Shown: positions 20,711 through 30,847, counted from the first letter of the stretch. The stretch: DNA of 64,000 nucleotides from Azorinus chamasolen (GCA_963576725.1 OY755241.1:79286003-79350002), one strand, 5' to 3'. Translations and numbers: made by a program. The notes: generated by a model not told the origin, from the letters alone.

Positions 20711-20860
20711 ACAACTTTATAAAATAATATAGAAAGTGATCTAAGATATTCTATAAGCAAATAGAAACACTCTGATCAGACGGCTCTTACATGAGCCGGC
20801 TTTTTAGGGTCTACTCAGCGAATATGTCAAGTAGTATACCTATCGCGTAAGGGGTTAAAT
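20711..20860 (-). mobile_element. TH1 fragment
   Basis: ATAAGCAAATAGAAACACTCTG, apex GGCTCTTACATGAGCC, and an eroded right end GTAAGGGGTTAAAT. Confidence 0.55.
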
Positions 20861-20899
20861 CGATGATCTAACTTATAACTAAACTCTTTGAACACCTAC

Positions 20900-21008
20900 C
20901 AGACAGTGTAGGGAGGGGAGACAACCGCGTCGAGGTTGTACAGAGCCGTGTAGTAGGTATCCTCGGTGGAACTGTAAACACTGACGAGGCAGCCAAGAAG
21001 TCCAGAAC
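20900..21008 (-). CDS. Candidate internal exon, gene unknown
   Basis: On the minus strand, acceptor TGACTTTTTAAG precedes 21008 and donor CTG|GTAGGTG follows 20900. The exon is 109 bp and distinctly GC-richer than its surroundings. The most protein-like frame reads SGLLGCLVSVYSS, TEDTYYTALYNLDAVVSPPY and TV, with split codons at both ends (phase 2 out). All three frames are open, so the frame is not proven. It is on the same strand as the Mab-21-like exons 10 kb downstream and could belong to that gene, but no phase or homology link was shown. I do not recognise the product. Confidence 0.35.
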
Positions 21009-21054
21009 CTTAAAAAGTCAGACCACAAATATCTAAAACAGTTCTTATGTGTAT

Positions 21055-21253
21055 TACAGTAGAACCTGTCTTAAGCGGCCATCAAAAAGGTATATTGATG
21101 AGCCTGTAAGACAGTAGGTAGCTTAATGCAGGTCAAGTTTCAGAAAGCTCTATAGGGGCTTTCTGCATTACTCTTGCCCTGCATTAAACAACCACCTACT
21201 TTTTAAGACCCCCGTGATCAATAAATGAATGACCGCTGAAGACAAACATTGTA
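21055..21253. mobile_element. CT1-like fold-back element
   Basis: TACAGTAGAACCTGTCTTAA to GACAAACATTGTA. Palindrome TTTCAGAAAGCTCTATAGGG / CTTTCTGCATTACTCTTGCC. Confidence 0.75.
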
Positions 21254-21262
21254 AACCCATAC

Positions 21263-21832
21263 TATCTGCCAGTGTCTGCCGTGTTAGACACCTATCAGAC
21301 TACCTGCCAGTGTATGCAGTGTTTGACACCTATCAGACTACCTTCCAGTGTCTGCCGTGTTTGACACCTATCAGACTACCCGCCAGTGTCTGCAGTTTTT
21401 GACACCTATCAGACTACCTGCCAGTGTCTGCATTGTTTGACACCTATCAGACTACCTGCCAGTGTATGCATTGTTTGACACCTATCAAGACTACCTGCCA
21501 GTGTATGCCGTGTTTGACACCTATAAGACTACCTGCCAGTGTCTGCAGTGCTTGCCACCTATTAGACTACCTGCCAGTGTCTGCAGTGTTTGACACCTAT
21601 CAGACTACCTGCCAGTGTCTGCAGTGGTTGACACCTATCAGACTGCCTGCCAATGTCTGCAGTGCTTGCCACCTATTAGACTAGCTGCCAGTGTCTGCAG
21701 TGTTTGACACCTATCAGACTACCTGCCAGTGTCTGCAGTGGTTGACACCTATCAGACTACCTGCCAATGTCTGCAGTGCTTGCCACCTATCAGATTACCT
21801 GCCAGTGTCTGCAGTGTTTGACACTTGTGGAA
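21263..21832. repeat. 38 bp satellite, about 15 copies
   Basis: Unit CTGCCAGTGTCTGCAGTGTT plus TGACACCTATCAGACTAC. Variant copies (TTGCCACCTATTAGAC) recur in a pattern suggesting dimer or trimer amplification. The 86-codon ORF here is repeat-derived. Confidence 0.95.
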
Positions 21833-22129
21833 ATTTGTTCTCGTGGAAAAGGGTATAATTGCATTGAAAACAGTAAAGACTCAGATCAACCTTTGGGGTT
21901 CTGCACTGTTTAACATCCGTCAGAATCTGTAGAAAGGTGTTATTTGTATTTCAATACCGGCTCACACTTGACCGGAGATCTCATCATAGAGGTCTGTATC
22001 TATACTATTTGCAATGCGATGAGACCATAAAAAATATAACGTCAAATTATAACAACAATTAACCCATTCCCGCATATTGACGCCTCTGTAAAAGTCACTT
22101 TTTGAAACCATTTCGATAAACGTGCCCAA
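21833..22129. other. Spacer with TH-type fragments
   Basis: A degenerate hairpin (GTAAAGACTCAGATCAACC) at about 21870-21920 and a TH2 left part from about 22062 (TTAACCCATTCCCGCATATT). No gene. Confidence 0.45.
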
Positions 22130-23200
22130 CCTTTAGGCTGCTAGGCCCAACACGTGGCTGCTTGGTGTAGATTTCGTACACTCAAAACATGTATATAACC
22201 ACTTCCAAACTCATCAGTGTTGATTTTGCCCCTAAGGGATTAGTCACTATAGAAAGACGTGTTAGCCCTTAGCCTGTTAACCAAGACCTGATTAGCATTT
22301 GCAAACATCTAGGACCCAGATGAGACGCTGGGGATCCAAGCTGTTTGACACATTCGTCAATAGTTTCTCAAAAGCTTTTCAAATCTGAACCGGTCAATAT
22401 TGTACCATATCCTGATTTGAGCAGGCACTTTTCTCTTTAATGCAAAAGGGGTAAGGAATGATTAACCCTTTACTTCATATAAATGTGTTTCATGCATTTG
22501 CAAACAGTGTAGATCCAGCCATAGGGGTCGTCTGATCAGGGTCTGCTCTGTTTGCTAATGGAATTTGAACGATCTGTTTCTTTACTTTCTAAAATAGCTA
22601 CAATGTTCCACTTTCCATATTTCATTATGTTATATATATATAAAAAAACCAAAACTATTTTGACATTTGGAATAAACATACAACAGGGAAAGGGTTAACA
22701 CGGGGACACTTATCCACCGCATGGTTATGTGTATACACTATACATGTACCTATCCCAAACTAAAAGAAGTGTCGCTAGGGTTAAAGTTCAATTCATTCTC
22801 TAACAATCAGCACTGGACGAATTTCGTGGAAAGGTGTGAAGTTTCGTGACATGTGTTCTGTCTATATCGCATTGGACACGACGAGATCACGTGATAAGTA
22901 TACCGCGAATTCAAAACGTATTCTTCGCCATACAGATCGCATGTGTTGTAAAGATAGGAACAAAGATAGGAAACGGCGGACATAGCAATACAGGAGAAAC
23001 ACCACCATGTGCCATTTGGGTGGTAAGTGTAAAATTGTTTGTGTTCGTTTCATGTTTTAGTACAGCCGTCCAGATGAGATGCGTAAATTAAAACATTTTC
23101 AAGAATAGCATCTTTATTTCTCCGCCAAACCCTTTGTTGTGACGCCTCTTGACTCGTCACACCACAGGGTTTGGTGCAGAGTGACGAGTTTAGTATTTGA
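22130..23200 (+). repeat. DR-B dispersed repeat, copy 2
   Basis: Matches 4808-6010 inverted, with GTGTTGATTTTGCCCCTAAG, a hairpin GACCCAGATGAGACGC, TH1 at 22462-22698, the CATTGGACACGACGAGATCA block, and a GA1 fold-back at 23060-23200. The ORF at 22846-23091 shares SHWTRRDHVISI with copy 1 but is not otherwise preserved. Confidence 0.8.
22462..22698 (+). mobile_element. TH1 inside DR-B copy 2
   Basis: TTAACCCTTTACTTCATATA to ACAGGGAAAGGGTTAA. The hairpin is damaged (left arm short). An internal TATATATATATAAAAAAACC insertion is present. Confidence 0.75.
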
Positions 23201-23274
23201 GTACCCACCATTGCCTCTTGCTCTGAATGAATCAGTTTGGTTTTCTTTGTCTTATATTTGCCATAGTTAATAAG

Positions 23275-24253
23275 AACAAAGACCTATGATAAAACATGTT
23301 ATCAATATGTCTTTGATAAGAACGGGCGGTTGCTTGATGCAGAACGGTGCTACTAAACAGAGTCTGGTAGAGTCCGGTAGAGTCTGGTAGAGTCCGGTAG
23401 AGTCTGGAGGCCTTTTAAGTGCAATTTAAAGATTATAATGCTGTTTTATAACATTATTTTGTATGTTTGAAGCTATAGTAGTTAATATCCATTAAAAAAT
23501 GATCGTATATTAGCTTGAAAACACCCGGTAAATATTACCGGGTCACGCAGTAATGGCCGCCCTACGTCGGATAGAGTCGTATACTTAGGTTTCGATACTA
23601 ACAATTTGAGTCCAATTATTCACAAATTGCTACACAATTTTATGTGAAATATGGTTTCAGATACATCTCTACCTTGTTATTAATACATTAATTCGCTTAA
23701 ACTCCCGTTTTCATCTCCAGACACTACCGGTGCCCTCCGACTTTTCGCCAATCTGAAAAAGGCGAAACAACAATACAATACATGTATATATCATGTCCAT
23801 ACTGCCTTTGAAATTATAATAAAATCACTTATTAATGTATGTAAAATGTTTTCTGATAAAAAAAGGGGGAAATTTAATACCATATAGACTTCTAAAACTA
23901 GAACAGACTCTATCCGACGTAGGTCGGCCATCACCGTGTGACCCCGGTAATATTTACAGGGAGTTTTCAAGCTATTATATGCTCATTTATTAACGGATGT
24001 TAATTACTACTGCTGCAAACATACAAAATAGTGCTATATAACAGCATTATAATCTTTAAATTGCACTTAAACTTCTAAAAAGGCCTCCAGACTCTACCAG
24101 ACTCTACCGGACTCTACCAGACTCTGTTTAGTAGCACCCGATGCAGAACTCCTATAGAAGCTTTCGTATAACTTTCATCCTGCATTAAGTAATCACCTGC
24201 CTTCAAGACCCAGAATAAGACCCAATTGTAATGTAGACATGATTTACTGTATA
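23275..24253. mobile_element. CT1 element split by a MULE-like insertion
   Basis: The left part ends GGCGGTTGCTTGATGCAGAAC at 23345. The right part resumes with GATGCAGAAC at 24140 and runs CTCCTATAGAAGCTTTCG..CCTGCATTAAG to GATTTACTGTA. Joined, they restore a normal CT1. Confidence 0.8.
23346..24139. mobile_element. MULE-like non-autonomous element with ~240 bp TIRs
   Basis: Ends GGTGCTACTAAACAGAGTC and GACTCTGTTTAGTAGCACC. Inverted similarity runs inward for about 240 bp, with some sequence drift, through AAGGCCTCCAGAC-type 12 bp repeats, TTGCACTTAAA, and CCTACGTCGGATAGAGTC. The flanking 10 bp GATGCAGAAC is duplicated. Long TIRs and a ~9-10 bp TSD fit Mutator-like elements (inference). No transposase ORF. 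Confidence 0.85.
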
Positions 24254-24382
24254 ATGGATGTTTTTCGTGCCTTTATTTGGTTTACCATTTGCCAGTGTAA
24301 TAATTTGCCATATGTTTAAAGTAGATTTAGCTGTTTGTAGATTTATCTTGTGTGTCCATATCGTTGGTCCGCTCCGCAGGCG

Positions 24383-24548
24383 TTGGGCTCATGAAATATG
24401 TCCAAAATAAGTTAAAATGCCCCTAAATTGACGTTTTGTAACATTTGGGGCCGACAAAATAAAGTCTGGGACGTTTTGAGACAAAGCTGAATAATATACG
24501 AAATTTAGGGACATTTTAACTTATTTTAGACATGTTTAATGAGCCCAA
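24383..24548. mobile_element. 166 bp MITE with ~46 bp TIRs
   Basis: TTGGGCTCATGAAATATGTCC and GACATGTTTAATGAGCCCAA are inverted, and the arms continue through AAAATAAGTTAAAATG. GGTCCGCTC occurs on both outer sides. Confidence 0.8.
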
Positions 24549-24559
24549 CGCATGTGGTC

Positions 24560-24561
<2 letters not shown>

Positions 24562-24602
<41 letters not shown>
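24562..24602. repeat. (CT)n microsatellite, about 20 units
   Basis: Pure CT dinucleotide run directly after the MITE. Confidence 0.98.
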
Positions 24603-24604
<2 letters not shown>

Positions 24605-24605
<1 letters not shown>

Positions 24606-24907
24606 AATATCAAATATTTTCTGTATTTCTCAGCCAGGCCCCATCTTACTGTAACCTTTCCCTCATACAAACATGTTTTCACGGATTTGCAAACGGAGTA
24701 GACCCAGATCAGACGGCTCCGAGAGGAGCCGTCTGATCAGGGTCTGCTCTGTTTTCTAATATAATTTGATAAATATGTTTCTTTGCTTTCTAAAATGTCT
24801 GCAATGTTCCAAGTCCCATATTTCTTTATAACTATTTTGTTAATGAATATTCAGAAGGTATTGAGATTTGGACTAAACTTAGAATAGGGAACCAGGGTTA
24901 ATTATTA
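24605..24907. repeat. DR-A fragment interrupted at TTAA by TH1
   Basis: AAATATTTTCTGTATTTCTC and CAGCCAGGCCCCATCTTACT are DR-A. After the TH1 element the text resumes TTAATTATT, exactly as in intact DR-A at 25183-25195. Confidence 0.75.
24651..24901 (+). mobile_element. TH1 inserted in DR-A
   Basis: GTAACCTTTCCCTCATACAA to AGGGAACCAGGGTTAA. Near-perfect hairpin with apex GGCTCCGAGAGGAGCC, which replaces the usual TATA centre. Confidence 0.85.
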
Positions 24908-25725
24908 AATCTTTTAGGCCTTTACCTCATGAACATATTTACTTCAATTCATGGCCTTAAATATTTATTAGCTTAATTTTGATAATTGCCAATTAACAAG
25001 GGATGTTTTTGCCATTTCAGAAATTGTAGAACCGGATCTATATTTGGTCCAGGCAGACTAAATAATTCCAAAAGGAAACAGAGCAGACCCTTATCAGATG
25101 ACTCCTTTATCTACACAGTAAAAGGTAAATCTATAGTAAATATCAAATATTTTCTGTATTTCTCAGCCAGGCCCTATCTTACTGTTAATTATTGGGAAAA
25201 ATAAAACCGCACTTCAAAAATAATTTTAGCAGAAAACATTCTGTTTTGGAACAAGAAGATTAAACCAAGAAAATCAAATAAAGCAATTATGGGCATTTGC
25301 CACAGTATCCATATGCCAGACAATTTAGCTTGTGTGTGTAAATAAAATTGTCTTTCACTAGCTATTCAGTTTGCAAAATGTGTTACCTGGATAAAACAGT
25401 TTAGATTCTTACAACAATTTGAGTCACATGCATTTTTATCTGGATCCAAACTGTTTCTAATTAACCCTTCGCTTGCTATTCACATCAATATAGGTACTTG
25501 TAAATAGTGAAGACCCAGATGAGACAGCTCCTGCAGGAGCTGTCTAATCAGGGTCTGCACTATTTACAAGTTGATTGTGCAATCAGTCCACAGCAGTGAT
25601 TGCACAGCGAAAAACGTGTACACAGTAAAGATATATGTAATTATACAACAGGGCAAGGGTAAAGGAGGAGAAATGTATTTTAAAATTCAGCAAGCGAGGG
25701 GTTAATATGTCATCTTTGTCATTTA
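24905..25725 (+). repeat. DR-A dispersed repeat, copy 2, with TH4 insertion
   Basis: Inverse of 466-1008. Runs from GCCTTTACCTCATGAACATA to the hairpin CAGTTTAGATTC..GGATCCAAACTGTTTCTAA, and resumes after TH4 with TATGTCATCTTTGTC. A 72-codon ORF at 24986-25204 has no recognisable domain. Confidence 0.8.
25461..25705 (+). mobile_element. TH4 fold-back element in DR-A
   Basis: TTAACCCTTCGCTTGCTATT to CAGCAAGCGAGGGGTTAA. Hairpin ACTTGTAAATAGTGAAGACC / GGGTCTGCACTATTTACAAG with apex GCTCCTGCAGGAGC. The other DR-A copy lacks it. Confidence 0.9.
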
Positions 25726-26157
25726 CAGTAAAACCCCTCTTGAGCTGGCCTGTACTGATGATGGGATAGTCGAGGAGAGCTATGATGTAGTAGTGTTGTA
25801 CTGATGTCGGACCTTGAGCTGCCCTGTACTGATGAGCTACGATAAGTAGGCCTTTACTGGAGCTGCCCTCCTACTTATCACACACATTTCAGTGACGTGT
25901 ACCCTAAACACCCTAAGTATTCAGACACATAATGTCACCTGTCCATGGGTTTGACAATTTGACATATTTGTGATTACTTTAAAATAGACATAAAATAACA
26001 TAGCGAACAGTGCAGACCCAGATCAAAGTGCTCCAGTTTGATCTAGGTCTGCACTATTTGCCCATGTTTGTCCTGTCCAATTGCATAGGGTAACTAGCGT
26101 ATACTCATTCCCACATACATACATATACACACATACACATTTACCACTTCAGTTAAG
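25725..26157. repeat. CT1-type end and degenerate hairpins
   Basis: ACAGTAAAACCCCTCTTGAG at 25728, then duplicated GAGCTGSCCTGTACTGATGA stretches, and a hairpin GCAGACCCAGATCAAAG / TTTGATCTAGGTCTGC at about 26010-26060. No gene. Confidence 0.55.
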
Positions 26158-26298
26158 GCTAACTCTTTGAATGCTGAATTATCATAGCAAACAGCAGACC
26201 CTGATCAGACAGCTCCTTTAGGAAGGAGCCAACTGAACTGGGTCTACTCTGTTTGCAAAGATGTAGAAAAGCGCTTTTTATGGAGTAAAGTGTTAAAA
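26158..26298 (+). mobile_element. TH3-like element
   Basis: TAACTCTTTGAATGCTG start, hairpin GCAGACCCTGATCAGACAG / CTGGGTCTACTCTGTTTGC, end TTATGGAGTAAAGTGTTAA. Confidence 0.7.
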
Positions 26299-26324
26299 AT
26301 GGGGTCTATGAGGTATGAAAAGAT

Positions 26325-26695
26325 TAGTCATTTGCTAGGCGATTTCGAATGACAAACAATGCAGACCTTGATCAGAAGGGTTCTGTAGGAGCCCTCTGAT
26401 CTGGGTCTACTCTGTTTGTAAATGCCAGTTAACCCTGTTCCTGTATTCAAAGGGTTGAATAGTGAACACTAGATTGATGCTACTTAGGCTTGTTAGTCCA
26501 AATAGACCGAGAAACCAAAGAGGGTTATTCTTTGTACAGAATTCTAGCCTCAGAGGATTTGGTGTGCTGGAGAATCTTGAATAACAAGCAGTGCATACCC
26601 TGATCAGAGAGCTCCTCCAGTTGACCTCTGTCTTGGTCTACGCTGTTTGCAAATGCTGGTTAATTCATCCTCCACATTCAAGGGGTTGAACCACT
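26325..26695. repeat. Two hairpin elements ending in CAAAGGGTTGAA
   Basis: 26325-26458 and 26560-26695 both carry the shared hairpin core. They end CTGTATTCAAAGGGTTGAA and CCACATTCAAGGGGTTGAA, matching the complement of the element at 20-60. Confidence 0.65.
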
Positions 26696-27975
26696 CTTAG
26701 TCACCTCTCTTGATCTTGTGATAGTTTGACGGTGGTCTTGAACTCTTGTGCCTATTCCGGTAAGCCTCAGAACCACATTGAGTTGTGCATGACTGTAAAT
26801 GGTTTAAATATGAACACCAATTTTGACAGGTCCAGGGGCAGATGTCAAAAGCACAATTCTGCAAATCCACACAATAGATCAATTAGGGGTAAAGCAATAG
26901 AAGCCTGGCAAATCTCTGACAATTCACTTATGGGTTACTAATTTCTCTCATGTTGGTAAACTGTTTTCAATCTGTACTTTGACAGAAATATGCTTCAGGT
27001 TTTCTACAACCTTAACTATTTATGCAATAATGTTGAAATCTGTTGGTGCTCTTTTTCCATCATAGGGTATGCAATTCATAAAACTTTCACAGGTTTAAAT
27101 TGAATTTTTAGCCATTGACAAGTTGCCTGAATAAAACAATTGGCCAACAAAGGTCTCCATGATATCTTGGTAGGGAAAAGAACAGATTGGTGATTTTCTT
27201 TTTCATTTTTCTAAATAATAAATCTGAAGAAACAGATTTTCTTCTGTTAACAGGGTGATGATGCTAGTATCATCATGACATTGATGCTCAAAGTTACAGT
27301 GGCTGCAACTTTACATTATTTTGTTTTAAAATGAATTTCCTGGCTGATTTTTTTTTAAAATATAGACAGTTCCCCCCTTTTATCATGTGGGGTAAATATT
27401 AAAGGATATTAGGATATGTATATTCCCTTTAACACAGCACACGGTTTATACTGACTTAACATAATCATAACATTGTCACTTATAACTTATACTTAATATA
27501 CATATTCTAAATTCCTTTTTTTCACACATTTTCTATTTATTTGAGCCATTGGCAGCTTTGGCATTTTCAAAATTCAGCAGTCTGTTTTTTATTTAAAAAG
27601 GTATTTTTACGGTTACATTATTTCCATGTCAATATATGCTACACCTAGGAACAAATCCATTGTTTAGAATTTGGAGAAGAAAACCCTCCACCAGTCTTCC
27701 TGTATTTACCATGAAATCACGGAGGCCAATGATGGTGAATTTTTCTAAGAATTTACTCCAGGCCCATGCAAGTTTCAAGGGTTGGATGTTCCATGTTGGA
27801 ATAGGATACCTGCTGGTTTTAAGATCACTGTAAATGTTTAAGGTTGTACAGGGATGTGTGCAAAATTTTGAAGATAAAGCTTAGAAACTTTGATGCCAAA
27901 CTTCCATTGCTTTAAATCTAGTTGAGCTTCTGTTGACAGGTGTTTTTGCAGAATAATGTTGCTGGCTTCAGTCTC
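26696..27975. other. Longest repeat-poor stretch, no gene recognised
   Basis: AT-rich. Only short ORFs occur on both strands (26697-26941, 27636-27833), without splice pattern or domain. It could be intron of an unseen gene. Confidence 0.4.
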
Positions 27976-28325
27976 TTAACCCTTTACCTGATAGAAACAC
28001 CTTTTAACCCTTTTCAAAGTAAACCCTATTCAGATGTTTATGGCCGAAATTTGTAAGCATATACATATACATGTAGCTTATTATAATTCATGAAACTATC
28101 TCTTCCAAAAATATTAATTAGATATATAAGGATTAACATGTCAAAATTGGTCTAACCTCTGTCCCGCTACGTTATATATTGAAATTCATATCAGCTCTGT
28201 TTATCACAGTGGTTTCAAAATAAAACATTTCTAAAGTTCTTTTTCTCTAGTAAACGCTCCTTTTTGGTCAATTTATTCAAAGAGGTTGGGTCCAAAAATA
28301 GTCTAGGAGGGAGAGAGTTTATATT
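27976..28325 (+). repeat. TH5 end fragment and TH2 fragment
   Basis: TTAACCCTTTACCTGATAG at 27978 is a TH5 end. Near 28195-28320 TH2 right-half text appears (TTTATCACAGTGGTTTCAAA, AGTCTAGGAGGGAGAG), without the left half. Confidence 0.55.
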
Positions 28326-28469
28326 TAAATCTTTGCAGTCATTTGTAGCTCAACGTGGTTTCTAGGCTTGCTTGAAAGAACATGAGAGTTGAGGCCCCTG
28401 CCATACCCTTTGCATGGTCATAAGAGGTGTCTCAGAGGGGTTTTACCCCTTGACTGTCGAGAATGAGTT

Positions 28470-28800
28470 AATTAGCATTATGCAAACATGTAGACTTTGA
28501 TCAGAGGGCTTCTGTAGGAGCTGTCTGATCAGGATCTGCACTGTTTGTTGTTCAAGATCCTCTAGTACATCTTATCCTTTGAGGCCTGGATTCAATATAC
28601 AGGGTAACCCTGTTTGGTTTCTCGGCCCTCATGGGCAGATAAGTCTGATTAGCACCAGTCTGTTATTCAATATTTAACCCTGTAAATGCAGGAAATGAGT
28701 TGACTGTCACTTGCAAATAGTTCAGATCCAGATCAGAAGGTTCCCGGAGGATACCTCTAATCAAGCTCTGCACTGCTTGTCTTTCAAAATCCTTTAGCAA
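28470..28800. repeat. Two degenerate hairpin modules
   Basis: 28480-28555 (GTAGACTTTGATCAGAGGGC / CTGATCAGGATCTGC) and 28685-28785 (CAGATCCAGATCAGAAGG / CTAATCAAGCTCTGC). 28340-28470 holds unassigned text with a GGCATGGTCATAAGAGGTG phrase like the SINE at 42.6 kb. Confidence 0.45.
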
Positions 28801-28885
28801 CTCTGATCCTTTCACACTTAATGGCTCCTACTGTTGAACACTGCTGGACCATTCCACATTGTAAGTTCAGCATTCAGTCTCAGGA

Positions 28886-29074
28886 TTAACCAAAGTGGTC
28901 AATGTCTTGATACCATGTGACATTGTAGGGTGTTATGGTGCCGCTAGCATGACTCGAGTACTTCCTCAACCCACCAACCTCCCACAAGTGTCCATCAAGA
29001 AGGGCTTTGAAATTGCAAGTGAATGCAGCAGCTCCATAAGATACAAAAGGTAAATCACTAATTGTAGTCATCAT
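28886..29074 (-). CDS. Unassigned 62-codon ORF, possible exon
   Basis: Minus-strand frame reads DLPFVSYGAAAFTCNFKALL, DGHLWEVGGLRKYSSHASGT and YNVTWYQDIDHFG before a stop. Aromatic/glycine spacing around GHLWEVGG recalls a kelch-type blade, which is only an impression. AATTAG precedes the protein-like part as a weak acceptor, and TTTG|GTTAAT is a weak donor. It lies in a repeat-poor pocket between fold-back fragments. It could equally be chance. Confidence 0.25.
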   Translation of the reverse strand: MMTTISDLPFVSYGAAAFTCNFKALLDGHLWEVGGLRKYSSHASGTITPYNVTWYQDIDHFG

Positions 29075-29275
29075 GATGTAAATATTATTCCATATCCTAA
29101 TTACTCTAACTATTCAGACAAGTAAATAGTACAGAACTAGATCAAACTTCTCTTGAGAGTCTTTCAGGGTTTTCACTGTTTGTTACATTGTCGGTCTAAT
29201 TTTAAGTTATAATCTCTTCAAAGTAGTGGAGAGAGGAGATTGGGTGTTTGAATAGTTTGGGTAGTTAGGGTATTT

Positions 29276-29395
29276 AAACCCATTCCCCCATATTGACGCC
29301 TTTGGAATATGTAGGGTATTTAACCCATTCCCTCATATTGATGCCTTTTGACGCTCCTGCAAAAGTCACTTTTAAAAACCATTTTGACAATAGAG
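29276..29395 (+). mobile_element. TH2 left-end fragments
   Basis: TAAACCCATTCCCCCATATT and TTTAACCCATTCCCTCATAT, two overlapping left ends, then AAAAGTCACTTTTAAAAACC. The central palindrome is missing. Confidence 0.6.
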
Positions 29396-29502
29396 GATAT
29401 TTGTACGTTCCAGTGAGATATCAATTTTATTTTCATTGTATAAGAAGGGAGATAACTCATTATTTTTTCCACGAGGCTTGTCTATTATTTGCAATACACC
29501 CC

Positions 29503-29690
29503 TTTATGCCATGAATATTCATTAAGAAATAATGACATCATGAATATTCATTGGCTGAAATTTTATTAGCTGAAATTTAATAATGGAACACAAGGTTTTT
29601 TTTACTATGGCAGAAATTGTAGAATTAGATCTACATGTATACAATTCCATAAGCCAACAGAGAAGACCCTGATTTGACTGCACCTACCGT
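29503..29690 (+). mobile_element. TH3 fragment
   Basis: CTTTATGCCATGAATATTC, AAGAAATAATGACATCATG, GCAGAAATTGTAGAATTAG. The hairpin is half deleted. Confidence 0.6.
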
Positions 29691-29818
29691 TAACACATAG
29701 TGGAAAACAAAAATCAACAAATGCATTTCGGGTTTAGTTTACTGTTGCTTATACAGATCCTGACCAGAAATATAAATAGTAACGGCTCCAGATATAATGC
29801 ATAGATTAAATTATTTTC

Positions 29819-30385
29819 CATAAATACTTGAACTGCTCTAATCTAATATTTCGACCACTTAGGGCCTTTTTCAAACATTATCATTTGAAATTACTCTCTT
29901 TGATTTGTAACCGGCCGCATGGCTCAGTGGTAGAGCGTCCGCCTGTGGTACAGAAGGTCGTGGGTTCAATCCCGGGCCGCGACAGACCAAAAGTTGTTAA
30001 AAGTTGGTACTAGTAGCTCCCTTGTCTGCGCTCGACATTAAAAGGTGTAGTTCTAGGACTGGTCGGCCCGGTGTCAGGATAATGTGACTGGGTGGGATGC
30101 CCTTGCCATGTGCCCGCGGCAGGGGTATTTCAGTGAGGCAGCACTATAACTTGTCTCATGCGGGTGCCGTCTGCATATAACTGAAATACTGTTGGTCGGA
30201 CGTTAAACCCAACTCACTCACTCACTCTTTGATTTTATGGCTGAATGCATGTAACAAAAAATGTGACGTGTATCTTGACATGATAATCTTTGAAAAAGGC
30301 CCTTAGTGGTCGAAATATTAAATCAGAGCAGTTCAAGTATTTATGTATTATATTAATTCCCTATTTTGGAAAATTTTCTTCATTG
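29819..30385. mobile_element. FB1 fold-back element, carrying a SINE
   Basis: Ends identical in style to 6854-7010: CATAAATACTTGAACTGCTC at left, GAGCAGTTCAAGTATTTATG and TTCTTCATTG at right. The interior contains the SINE at 29907-30224. Confidence 0.9.
29907..30224 (+). mobile_element. tRNA-derived SINE with Meta-type domain
   Basis: The head is tRNA-like: GGCTCAGTGGTAGAGCG (A box) and GGTCGTGGGTTCAATCCC (B box). The body has CTAGGACTGGTCGGCCCGG and TGTCAGGATAATGTGACTGG, which I recognise as the conserved central domain of bivalve MetaSINE-type elements. It ends GACGTTAAACCCAACTCACT with a short TCAC tail. An 11 bp TSD CTCTTTGATTT flanks it (29896-29906 and 30225-30235). Not a functional tRNA gene. 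Confidence 0.92.
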
Positions 30386-30593
30386 TAAATTATTTTGACC
30401 AAATCCTATGTTGTGACCAATCTTTACGTAGAATTATCTCGAGGAGACAATTCTAAAGAGTTGTCACAAGAAAGAATCTGGTGGAGAAATGACAATTTTA
30501 GTATTTTGAGTATGCATTTTTTTGTTTGCAGGATAAAACAGATGTAGCATGAGCAATGACCCCTTGGATATGGAAATTGAGTTAATTGGCAGA

Positions 30594-30750
30594 CTTGGAC
30601 CCAGATCAGCACTGTTTGACATTAATAAAGATGGGACACGGACCCAGATCAGCACTGTTTGACATTAATGAGATGGGACTCGGACCCAGATCAGCACTGT
30701 TTGACATTTGATAAAGATGGGACTCGGACCCAGATCAGCACTGTTTGAAT
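30594..30750. repeat. ~43 bp tandem, 4 copies
   Basis: Unit GGACCCAGATCAGCACTGTT plus TGACATTAATAAAGATGGGAC. It looks like an amplified hairpin arm. Confidence 0.9.
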
Positions 30751-30847
30751 GTGTACGTGTTCATACGGAATAGACTGTACTGTTCAATAAGGTTGGAACC
30801 ACTTGCTTCGCTAGTTTGAATTCGCAAGGTTTTGATTAGTTGACTTG

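Larger units (their letters stand above)
29783..30515. mobile_element. GA1 element interrupted by FB1
   Basis: ATGCATAGATTAAATTATTTT is followed after the insertion by TAAATTATTTTGACC, AATCCTATGTTGTGACC, and GTCACAAG..TCTGGTGGAGAAATG. The repeated TAAATTATTTT (29807-29817, 30386-30396) is the target duplication. Confidence 0.85.

Noticed and set aside
21424..21684. 86-codon ORF with repeated CLTPIRLPASV
   Set aside because: Translation of the 38 bp satellite.
22980..23062. Exon-like ATG followed by GTAAGTG inside DR-B (CACCACCATG..GTAAGTGT)
   Set aside because: Present in both copies of a dispersed repeat, with the intervening frame not conserved; treated as repeat.
29911..29985. tRNA gene (A and B box, Gly/Ala-like)
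   Set aside because: The sequence continues into a conserved SINE body with TSDs; the anticodon stem is imperfect. SINE head.
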